The notes below the pieces were generated by a model that saw only the letters and a list, made by a program, of their open reading frames with translations, was not told where the DNA came from and searched no databases. 64,000 nt of DNA from Pseudomonas viridiflava (GTDB taxonomy: Bacteria > Pseudomonadota > Gammaproteobacteria > Pseudomonadales > Pseudomonadaceae): the NCBI RefSeq assembly GCF_900590885.1, contig NZ_UUON01000050.1, positions 248,001-312,000 on the forward strand, read 5' to 3'. Numbering within the stretch: the stretch's first letter is position 1; the number at the start of each line of letters is the position of its first letter. Positions 38,015 through 46,400 of the stretch are shown here, one piece after another. Position numbers and translations under genes: made by a program.

Positions 38015-38577
38015 CAGCAGTTCTCCGGATGGTCATGCAGGGCATGCCAGAAGCTGGGCAAGAAGATTTCCGCCACCAGCACGCTCAGCGCGCCACGATC
38101 GAAGCGCGAGCGCCGCGCCCACAGGCCGTCGGCTTGATCGGTCGTGGGCAGCCATTCGCGTGGGTAATGGCACACCTCGATGGCCTGGCGGGTGAAGGCG
38201 TGGTCGCAGAACAGCAATTCGCCCAGCGAACGGCTGCCCAGTTCGTCCATATGCAAGCCGTCGCCCTGCAAGGCACTGCGCGCCGCCACGCTGCGGGCAA
38301 ACACCCAGGGCTGGCCATGCCCACGCAGATACACCTCGCGTACCCAGCCGATACTGGCCGGCGCCAGGCCCAATGCGGCGCATTCGTCATCACGCAATGG
38401 TTGCCAGCCTTCGAACAGCGGCGTCACGCTGAAACCGTCGTTGGACAGCCACGTGAGCCGGCGCGTCAGCGAGCCTTCGTCGAACAGCCAATTGAGGGTC
38501 AAGGGCGCGGGCAATGGGCTCAGAAGGCTCTGGACCAGCCATTGGCAAGCATCGGGAGGGGTGATTGAGTGCGGCAC
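38014..38577 (-). CDS. ubiC: Chorismate lyase
   Basis: 187 aa. Splits chorismate to 4-hydroxybenzoate and pyruvate, making the substrate of UbiA, the next gene. Typical family length; features include LTRRLTWLSNDGFSV, VREVYLRGHGQPWVFARSV and a C-terminal WARRSRFDRGALSVLVAEIF. Starts at GTG 38577; the ribosome site is weak. Divergent from rubredoxin. Confidence 0.93.
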   Translation of the reverse strand: MPHSITPPDACQWLVQSLLSPLPAPLTLNWLFDEGSLTRRLTWLSNDGFSVTPLFEGWQPLRDDECAALGLAPASIGWVREVYLRGHGQPWVFARSVAARSALQGDGLHMDELGSRSLGELLFCDHAFTRQAIEVCHYPREWLPTTDQADGLWARRSRFDRGALSVLVAEIFLPSFWHALHDHPENC

Positions 38578-38772
38578 GGTGCGTCAGTATTGGCAGCAAA
38601 AGAGGCCGCGAGCTTACCATGGCGCCCTGGACTTTTGCCGGGCTGAACCGGCCCCATGCGTCGATCGTGCTTGCATCTGCCGGCCCCGATCAGTACAAAA
38701 CGCCCTGAGCCGCGCGGCAACGCTGGTCTATCGACCGCCGGCCAAGATGCATGGACCCTGAGGAAGCAAGTG

Positions 38773-38940
38773 ATGAAGAAGTGGCAATGTATTGTCTGTG
38801 GCCTGATCTACAACGAAGCCGACGGCTGGCCGGATGACGGAATCCTGCCTGGCACCCGTTGGGAAGACGTCCCGGAAGACTGGCTGTGCCCGGATTGCGG
38901 TGTAGGCAAAATGGATTTCGAAATGATCGAAATCGGTTAA
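38773..38940 (+). CDS. Rubredoxin
   Basis: 55 aa from the ATG at 38773, with AGGAAG upstream. Iron-binding cysteines in two CxxC knuckles, CIVCG (6, 9) and CPDCG (39, 42), and the conserved NEADGWPDDGILPGTRWEDVP loop. One-electron carrier reduced by the reductase encoded 36 nt downstream; alkane hydroxylases and oxygen/ROS reductases are typical partners. Only one rubredoxin is present, whereas P. aeruginosa has two tandem genes here. Confidence 0.95.
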   Translation: MKKWQCIVCGLIYNEADGWPDDGILPGTRWEDVPEDWLCPDCGVGKMDFEMIEIG

Positions 38941-38976
38941 TTACTGTTTTCAGAAACGTACTACAAGGAGAAGGGA

Positions 38977-40125
38977 ATGAACGCACCTGTCGTGATCATC
39001 GGCACAGGATTGGCAGGTTACAACGTGGCTCGGGAGTTTCGCAAGCTCGACAGCGAAACCCCGTTGCTGCTGATCACCGCAGATGACGGGCGCTCCTACT
39101 CCAAGCCCATGCTCTCCACCGGCTTTGGCAAGAACAAGGAAGCCGATGGCCTGAGCATGGCCGAACCGGGTGCCATGGCCGAGCAACTCAAGGCCGAAGT
39201 ACGCACCCACACGCGCATCAGCGGCATCGACCCCGGCCACAAACGCCTGTGGATCGGCGAGGAAGCGGTGGCCTATCGCGACCTCATCCTGGCCTGGGGC
39301 GCTGAAACCGTGCGCGTACCGGTAGAAGGCGATGCGGCCGAGCTGGTGTTCCCGATCAACGACCTCGAAGACTACGCCCGCTTTCGCGCGGCCGCCGCCG
39401 GCAAGCGCCGCGTGCTGGTACTGGGCGCCGGTCTGATCGGCTGTGAATTCGCCAACGACCTGATCCTGGGTGGCTATGAAATCGACCTGGTGGCCCCGTG
39501 CGAGCAAGTCATGCCGACCCTGCTGCACCCGGCGGCAGCCGCAGCGGTACAGGCCGGGCTGGAAAGCCTCGGCGCGCGCTTCCACCTGGGCCCGGTGCTC
39601 AACCGCCTGCAGCGCAGCGCTGACGGCCTGGAAGCGCACCTGTCGGACGGTGAAGTGATCCACTGCGACCTGGTGGTCTCCGCCATCGGCCTGCGCCCGC
39701 GCGTCGACCTGGCCGCCGCCGCCGGTTTGCAGACCAACCGTGGAATCATGGTGGACCGCCACCTCAAGACCTCCCACGCCAATATCTACGCGCTGGGTGA
39801 CTGTGCCGAGGTCGACGGCCTCAACCTGCTGTACGTGATGCCGCTGATGAGCTGCGCCCGCGCCCTGGCCCAGACCCTGGCCGGCAATGCCACGGCCGTC
39901 AGCTACGGCCCGATGCCGGTGACGGTCAAGACCCCGGTCTGCCCGTTGGTGGTCTCGCCGCCGCCACGCGGCACTGAAGGCGTGTGGAGCGTCGAAGGCC
40001 AGGGCGCCGACATCAAGGCCTTGTGCCGCGACGCCAGTGGCCGCCTGCTGGGTTACGCGCTGACTGGCGCCGCCGTGATGGAAAAACTGGCCCTCAACAA
40101 AGAACTTCCGCCGTTGCTGGCGTAA
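38977..40125 (+). CDS. Rubredoxin-NAD(+) reductase
   Basis: 382 aa. FAD/NADH-dependent pyridine nucleotide-disulfide oxidoreductase family: FAD-binding GTGLAGYNVAREF at the N-terminus, NAD-binding VLGAGLIGCEFAND near residue 150, and the second FAD motif IYALGDCAEVDGL near residue 270. Passes electrons from NADH to the adjacent rubredoxin. AGGAGAAGGG precedes the ATG. Confidence 0.93.
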   Translation: MNAPVVIIGTGLAGYNVAREFRKLDSETPLLLITADDGRSYSKPMLSTGFGKNKEADGLSMAEPGAMAEQLKAEVRTHTRISGIDPGHKRLWIGEEAVAYRDLILAWGAETVRVPVEGDAAELVFPINDLEDYARFRAAAAGKRRVLVLGAGLIGCEFANDLILGGYEIDLVAPCEQVMPTLLHPAAAAAVQAGLESLGARFHLGPVLNRLQRSADGLEAHLSDGEVIHCDLVVSAIGLRPRVDLAAAAGLQTNRGIMVDRHLKTSHANIYALGDCAEVDGLNLLYVMPLMSCARALAQTLAGNATAVSYGPMPVTVKTPVCPLVVSPPPRGTEGVWSVEGQGADIKALCRDASGRLLGYALTGAAVMEKLALNKELPPLLA

Positions 40126-40316
40126 ATACTGGTCGTTCTGTCGGAATAACCCTGTTTTTCGCCCGAGAAAGGTCGCCGCAAGACTGGCGCGGCGTCCTAG
40201 GGCATGCCATTCTCACTCCCGTCTGCCGCAGAGTAGAGCCTGCGGCGCCTTGGGCGCTGCTCCGTCAGAGAGCAGCACGGACATAACAACAAAAAACCGT
40301 CAAAGAGGCTTCACTT

Positions 40317-40592
40317 ATGCGTAAACCAGAACTCGCAGCCGCTATTGCAGAAAAAGCAGACCTGACCAAAGAACAGGCCAACCGCGTCCTCAACGCCGTT
40401 CTCGAAGAAATTACCGGCGCCCTGCACCGCAAAGACAGCGTCACCCTGGTGGGCTTCGGCACCTTCCTGCAGCGTCATCGCGGCGCCCGTACCGGCAAAA
40501 ACCCGCAAACCGGCGAGCCGGTGAAGATCAAGGCGAGCAACACCGTTGCGTTCAAGCCGGGCAAGTCGCTCAAAGACAGCGTCAACCCGTAA
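40317..40592 (+). CDS. HU-family nucleoid DNA-binding protein
   Basis: 91 aa. HU/IHF fold: MRKPELAAAIAEKADLTKEQA at the start, VTLVGFGTFLQRHRGAR in the beta arm base and GKNPQTGEPVKI as the DNA-binding signature. Corresponds by position to the HupN-type paralogue of Pseudomonas. GAGG precedes the ATG. A 190-nt upstream region holds no gene; the downstream terminator separates it from the Rhs island. Confidence 0.93.
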   Translation: MRKPELAAAIAEKADLTKEQANRVLNAVLEEITGALHRKDSVTLVGFGTFLQRHRGARTGKNPQTGEPVKIKASNTVAFKPGKSLKDSVNP

Positions 40593-40626
40593 GAGCGGTA
40601 CCGCCTGAAGGGAGGCGGGTGGTAGG

Positions 40627-40666
40627 AAAAATGGGCACGCCGACTGGGTCGGGTGCCCATTTTTTG
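40627..40666. terminator. Bidirectional intrinsic terminator
   Basis: AAAAATGGGCAC ... GTGCCCATTTTTT: stem with flanking A and T tracts, able to end the HU transcript rightward and the leftward T6SS/Rhs region. Confidence 0.88.
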
Positions 40667-40711
40667 TTGGAGTTGAAGGCTACGTATCCTGCATGTTTCG
40701 GCGCTGCCTTC

Positions 40712-41176
40712 TTATCCTCTTACCAGCTCGGCATTATTGTCGACCGGCTCTTTCCCGACGAGTTCTTCGTAACTTTCAGGTTCCGAACCGAGTTCCCCGG
40801 GATCATCTTCATACACGTACAGGCTGGTCTGGCTGTGTTTGTGCTCTTGCAATAAACGCAGGCCATCCCACGTGAACCGGGTTTCGCCCAATGGGTAGCC
40901 ATCGTTGCCATGCTCGGTTTTTTCAATCCGCCGCCCCAGCGGGTCATAGGTCATCCTGACCACGCTGCCGTTTTCATTGCGCACTTCTATCAGCCGGCTT
41001 TCGGCGTCGTACGCAAACCGTTGCACACCGCGCTTGGCGCTGCGTTTTTCGATCATCCGGCCAAATGCGTCGTAGCGGTAACGCTTGTCCTGATAGGTCA
41101 GCAGTTTGTTGTGCACCACCAACCCGGCGCCGGGTTGTGGGCCGTCGAGCAGGTTGGCGGCTGCGTCGTGAGCGCA
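40712..41176 (-). pseudogene. Rhs core fragment A (displaced, headless)
   Basis: About 370 bp (40803-41172) are nearly identical to the core of the intact rhs at 44230-44597, encoding VVHNKLLTYQDKRYRYDAFG and onward to SQTSLYVYED. It has no N-terminus; the open frame can only begin at an internal GTG (41122). After YVYED the sequence departs from the intact gene and ends in an unrelated 30-residue acidic tail (PGELGSEPESYEEL...). It is a recombination remnant, the most distal module of the island, directly next to the bidirectional terminator. Confidence 0.8.
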
Positions 41177-41275
41177 GGCGACCGATACTGCTGTCAGATC
41201 ACTAGGATCATCAGAAGTGGCCCGTTTCTTCTTTACTCAACAGTAGAGCGGATGCAAGAGAAGTATTCAGCGGGC

Positions 41276-42145
41276 CTATTTTTTACTGTTCATCACCGGA
41301 TCGGCGAGGTTTTCGTCTCCGTCATTCATGCGTTGCAAGAGCTTGGTTGCCCGTGAAAAACCTTGAGCGGCGGAGCGCTCCAGCCACCGTCGGGCTTGTT
41401 CAAAATCCTGCTCGACTATCCACCCGTCAACGTACATTTTTGCCAAGTCAAATTGGCCGTGAGGATCACCGGACTCGGCCCTAGGAAAGTGAAATGTAAC
41501 CTCTCGGGAGCCTGTATCAATTTCCCAATAGTCGCGCTTGTTGGCTTGGAAAAGGCGAACGGTTTGATCGTTCACCCATTCAACAGCGCCCAGCAGCGAT
41601 TCGAAAAGACCGAGCGAGATGCCGATCCGTGTAACCGTGAAAAACTCTTCAGGGGTGTTTTTGGCACCTTGCACCAGAACGCCGATATTGATGTATTGAT
41701 CCGTGCGCCAAGCTGCCGACGCAGTGAGCGTTTTTGACGGGTTTTTCAGCGAGCGTCCCGAGGTGCCTGAAAACTGATAATCACGTTTGACGATCTCTGC
41801 ATGAAGCTTATGTATGGGATCGGTATCCCAGTTTTTGAGGGTCGCTAATGATAGGAGCGCCTCATTGATGTCTTCGATTAAGGACTTACGAACAGTGGGT
41901 TCCGTAGCGTCCGATGGCAACTTCTGCAAGTGCTTGAAAGAATGAGAGTAGGTGCAAACATTTGTGAGTGTTTGCTCTGCCTCTATTGGCGCTCGCTGAA
42001 GAATTATTTTGGCAACCCCACCAGTAGGCAGCTTGTACTTGGTGGAAAGGAGATAAATATAGAGGACAGCCGCCTCGCGAACACTATGAGCCTGTAGGCC
42101 GTCTGTTGAAGGGGCAATTTCGAGTGTTAATAAATATTTGCTCAT
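41276..42145 (-). CDS. Putative immunity protein of the displaced Rhs toxin, with C-terminal Sel1-like repeat
   Basis: 289 aa. Starts 8 nt after the stop of the displaced Rhs tip, the usual place for a cognate immunity gene. The N-terminal ~210 residues match no family I recognise; residues ~225-275 look like one Sel1/TPR-like repeat (GDPHGQFDLAKMYVDGW, WLERSAAQGFSRATKLL). No signal peptide, so it would act in the cytoplasm, fitting a nuclease toxin. Base composition is AT-richer than the flanking genes, indicating transfer. Immunity role is inferred from position. Confidence 0.6.
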   Translation of the reverse strand: MSKYLLTLEIAPSTDGLQAHSVREAAVLYIYLLSTKYKLPTGGVAKIILQRAPIEAEQTLTNVCTYSHSFKHLQKLPSDATEPTVRKSLIEDINEALLSLATLKNWDTDPIHKLHAEIVKRDYQFSGTSGRSLKNPSKTLTASAAWRTDQYINIGVLVQGAKNTPEEFFTVTRIGISLGLFESLLGAVEWVNDQTVRLFQANKRDYWEIDTGSREVTFHFPRAESGDPHGQFDLAKMYVDGWIVEQDFEQARRWLERSAAQGFSRATKLLQRMNDGDENLADPVMNSKK

Positions 42146-42153
42146 CAGAGTTT

Positions 42154-42785
42154 CTATCTCGTCGCGTTAGGCAGTGAGTTGCCCACCGGATTAATCCCGA
42201 TCTTTGGGAATGAAGGTGTTTGACCGGCTCTCTGTGCGGCTACTGAGTAGCCATTGACTCTACCTTGTTCAACTTTAAGAGCCTTGGCTCGCGTTACATT
42301 TTTTCTGATTATTGCGGACTCGTATTTATCCGAGCCTCCCCTATTGAGTCTGCGCACCTGAGATTGTGCTCGGTAGGACTTCCCATTTTAGGAAATTTTC
42401 CCTCCGCTGATACCGTACTTGTAAACCTGACCAGTCGTCTTGTTACGAATGACGTAGACGTGATTTACCTTGTTATTTTGTCTTGAGTTTCCGTTCGCCG
42501 CGCCACAGGTTTTCCATCCCCACGGGTCTATCCATGCAATCGGGTTGGGTGCGTATTGATAAAGGTTGAGTTCTCCGGCCAACCCAATCGGATCCGGCGT
42601 CGTAAATCGCCCCACATCCGGATCATAAAACCTGAACGTATTGAAATGCAGCCCCGTCTCCCGGTCCAGGTACTGCCCCTGAAAGCGCAGGTCCTGCTCC
42701 TCAATGTAATAAGGCTCGCGCACCTCCTCCAGCGTGTTGCCCCACACCCGATAGGTCGCGCGCCAGCCGTTGTGCCCATCGGCTT
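42154..42785 (-). pseudogene. Displaced Rhs tip with GIY-YIG-like toxin, broken by an in-frame TAA
   Basis: The 5' ~85 codons are near-identical to the end of the intact Rhs cage (VWGNTLEEVREPYYIEEQ to WIDPWGW), then switch to a different C-terminal domain. That domain shows GIY-YIG-like features: HVYVIRN, VYKYGIS, and a downstream LKVEQGRVNGYS with the expected Glu and Asn. A TAA at 42390-42388, right after YGISGGKIS, interrupts the frame; reading through gives NGKSYRAQSQVRRLNR and ends at 42154. A single change from AAA or CAA would explain it. There is no N-terminus, start codon or promoter: a silent or decayed cassette. Confidence 0.75.
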
Positions 42786-42842
42786 CTAAATATTGAGAAC
42801 TAAATAAATCTGTTCTTTGTTCTGCGACGATTTTTTGTATTA

Positions 42843-43460
42843 TTAACTCAAAGTGTTACTTGCTAACGCCAGGTCGAACTGCTTGTTTCCAAAAATGGAT
42901 TTGGTTGCGAGTGCTTTTTTGAGTATGTCAGAATCCAGGCTCAGATTGTTTTTATAGGCAGCAAAAACGATGGTGAGAAACGGGAACGCATAATTATCAG
43001 GCTCTGCCAATACATCATCAATTAATGCAGTTGTGCCAAGAATGCAGTTCTCCGCCTTTGATAGGTAGAAAGCTTTCAAACGGTCAGTTATTTTTTTTGC
43101 AGTCTGACTTATTTCTGGCGGCGACGGCGTTCTAATGATACCGCCCACTTCGTCGCCAAACTGTTTTGTCTCTTCCGATAAGGAACTCTTCGAATAAAAT
43201 GACGCGTTCAACAGCCGGCTATGATAAGGGGGGGATTGGTTTAGACAGAAGCTGAATGCCTCACATGTATAAATTTCCATTCCCGCGTAGTAACCATCAG
43301 CTTTGGTCAAATGCTGGAGGTAGATTTCTGCAAGTTTCTCCTTCGCGGCAAACAGGCTAAGTTTATTTTTGCTCACCTTAATGTCGATATGGGGAGACGC
43401 AATTTTCTTCAGTTCCGTCAGTAACACCGCTTCCACATTTTTACGAATTTCTAGGCTCAT
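42843..43460 (-). CDS. Putative immunity protein of the intact Rhs toxin
   Basis: 205 aa from the ATG at 43460; a GTG at 43469 would overlap the rhs stop (GTGA). Immediately follows rhs on the same strand, as cognate immunity genes do. No family recognised: it is predicted mostly alpha-helical, soluble, with no signal peptide. Visibly AT-rich compared with the Rhs core, matching the horizontally swapped toxin/immunity pattern. A 57-nt AT-rich junction separates it from the displaced Rhs tip. Role inferred from position. Confidence 0.6.
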   Translation of the reverse strand: MSLEIRKNVEAVLLTELKKIASPHIDIKVSKNKLSLFAAKEKLAEIYLQHLTKADGYYAGMEIYTCEAFSFCLNQSPPYHSRLLNASFYSKSSLSEETKQFGDEVGGIIRTPSPPEISQTAKKITDRLKAFYLSKAENCILGTTALIDDVLAEPDNYAFPFLTIVFAAYKNNLSLDSDILKKALATKSIFGNKQFDLALASNTLS

Positions 43461-43465
43461 GTTAT

Positions 43466-46400
43466 TCACTTGTAGATCAGAAGATTGAAGGTTGCGTTGT
43501 GCTGTGCGCCTTTTCCACCTAACGGTACCCCCGGCTTTCCTTTGGTATCAACCTTGAACGATCCTTTCGTTCCGGCGGAGGGCTTGATTGTGCCTCCGCC
43601 TAATTGTTGAGTGGTGTTGGCCGGCTTAGTCATGTCGAAGACCCCGGAGCCAGTTTGGTTCGGGGTCAGCTTCCCGGTACCGTGCTTGACTTCAAATACA
43701 TGTAATTTTCCGTTGCGGTCCTTGGCTACGAAGTCAGCGCGGATACGTTTTCCGTTTACCTTCATGGTGACTTCTTCGGAGACGACCTTGAACCCATTCC
43801 TCTTCAGGTCATGGATCGCCTTGGTTCGGCCTTTATTACCACTGACCGCACTTTTGCAAGCCCAGCCCCATGGGTCAATCCAGGTCAGGGGATTTGGTGC
43901 GTATTGATAGAGGTTCAATCCGCCCAGCAACCCAATCGGATCCGGCGTCGTAAACCGCCCCACATCCGGATCATAAAACCTGAACGTATTGAAATGCAGC
44001 CCCGTCTCCCGGTCCAGGTACTGCCCCTGAAAGCGCAGGTTCTGCTCCTCAATGTAATAAGGCTCGCGCACCTCCTCCAGCGTGTTGCCCCACACTCGAT
44101 ACTTCGCTTGCCAGACGCTGTGCCCATCGGCTTCGGTGAGTTGCTCCGGCAACCCGTTCAGGTCGTTGTGGTAGTAACGAATCTTCTGCAGCGGCCCGGC
44201 ACCGTCGACGCGTGCCAAGGGTTGGTAGCCTTCATCTTCATACACGTACAGGCTGGTCTGGCTGTGTTTGTGCTCTTGCAATAAACGCAGCCCATCCCAC
44301 GTGAACCGGGTTTCGCCCAATGGGTAGCCATCGTTGCCATGCTCGGTTTTTTCAATCCGCCGCCCCAGCGGGTCATAGGTCAACCTGACCACGCTGCCGT
44401 TTTCATTGCGTACTTCTATCAGCCGGCTTTCGGCGTCATACGCAAACCGCTGCACTCCACGTTTGGCGCTGCGTTTCTCAACCATCCGGCCAAATGCGTC
44501 GTAGCGGTAACGCTTGTCCTGATAGGTCAGCAGTTTGTTGTGCACCACCAACCCGGCGCCGGGTTGTGGGCCGTCGAGCAGGTTGGCGGCGGCGTCGTAG
44601 CTGAAGGTTTCACGCTGGCCGTGCAGGCTGTCCTGGCTGGCGATGATGCGGCCGGTGGCGTCGTAGTGCAGCAACTGGCGATGTTGCGCGGCGGGTTGCT
44701 GGTCGAGTTTGCCGACCAGGTTGTCGGCGGGATCGTATTCAAACTGTTTTTGCGCGGCCGCCGGCATCAACGATGGCTGGCCCGCAAGGCGCCGTTGGCG
44801 TGAGCGCAGGCGGCCGCTGCGGTCGTATTCGCTGCGGGTGCTGAGCTGGCCTTGGGTGCGCAGCACTTCGCGGTGCAGGCGGTCGCGCTCGAAGTCGCTG
44901 ATGACTTGGCCGTCGAGGTTGATCTGGTGCAGATGGCCGCTGCCGTAGTACAGGCGGTTGAGCCAGCGGCCGTCCGGCAGTTGGCTCTGGATCAGGTTGC
45001 CGAGTTCGTCGTAGTGATGTTGCAGGTTGCCGGCTGAACTCTGTTCGGCCAGTAACTGGCCGAGGGCGTCGTAGGCGAAACCCAGGGTCTGGGCATTGCC
45101 TTGCAGGTCGGTGAAGGTGACGGCCGTGAGCTGATCGACCGCATCATAGCTATAGCCGGTGCGGCCATCGTCGGTGGTTTTGGCAATCAACCTGCCGACC
45201 GCATCGCGCTCCAGCCGGTGGACGATGGGCGCGGGCGGCGTCTCGGGCACAACCGCCAAGCCATTGCCATACGGCGCCGGAACGGCAGTCACCGCAGTGA
45301 TGTTGTCGAGCACGTCGTAGTCGTAGTGCTTGGCGCTGCCGTCGAGGTCTTGCTGTTCGGTCAGCCTGTCGCCTGCATCCCACGCAAACCGGTAGCTTTC
45401 ACCGTTCTCGTTGATCAGCGCTTGCAGCCGACCATAGCTGTCATAGCCGAACTGCACCTGCCGCCCATGGGCGTCGGTGCGTTGGCGTACCTGGCCGCGC
45501 CGGTTGTGCTGGTAGAGCGTGGTGTGTCCTGCCGGGTCGGTGTAGCCCACCAACTGACCGCTGACATCCCGCTGGAAGTGTTCGGTGCGCCCGTCCGGCA
45601 GTTGGCTGCTCAGCAGTCGGCCCTGAGCGTCATAGCTGAACTGCGTGCGTTCGCCGAGGGCATCGGTGATGACTTGCAGGTAACCGCGCTCGTCGTAGCT
45701 GAAGCGAGTTGGGTAACCTGAGCAATCGACATGCTCGACCAGTTGCCCGAGCGGGTTCCAGCGCAGCTTTTTGCTTTTGCCGGTGGCATCGACAATTTCT
45801 ACCGGCTGGCCGTGGGCGTCGTAGCGGTAGCGGGTGATATACCCCAGCGGGTCGGTTTCGGCGGTGCAGTTGCCGCGTGGGTCGTAGCGATACTGCCAAC
45901 TGTTGTCAGCGGCGTCGGTTTCCACCAGCGGCAGTGCCCAATGTTCCAGCCACAAGGTCGAATCACTGCGGCCCAGCGGGTCGCTCTCGCCGATCAGGTT
46001 ACCGGCCTCGTCATAGCTGTATTCATAGCGGCCACCCTGTGGGTCGGTGGCGCTGAGCAACTGGCGCTCGTCGTTCCATTCGAACAGCCACGTCAGGCCA
46101 AGGTTGTCGCTGTACTGAATGATCTGGTGCTGAGTGTTCCAGTGTCGGGTGCTGACGCGTTGCAGGCTGTCGGTGATCTGGGTGAAGCCAGCCTGCAAGT
46201 CGTAGTCGAACTGGTAAGCGTCGCCCTCATCGGTCCAATGCCGGACCACACGCCATTCCAGGTTTTCAACACAGGCCCACTCATAGAAACAGCGCAACCC
46301 GGTGGGCAGTTGATGCTCGACCATTCGGCGCCCCGCATCGTAGACGAAGTGGCGTTGTACCTGATCGGTGGCATCGCGCACTTGTGCCAGGCTGCCAGCA

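Noticed and set aside
41363..41737. Plus-strand frame inside the Sel1-like immunity gene
   Set aside because: Antisense to a longer open frame with better context; no family features.
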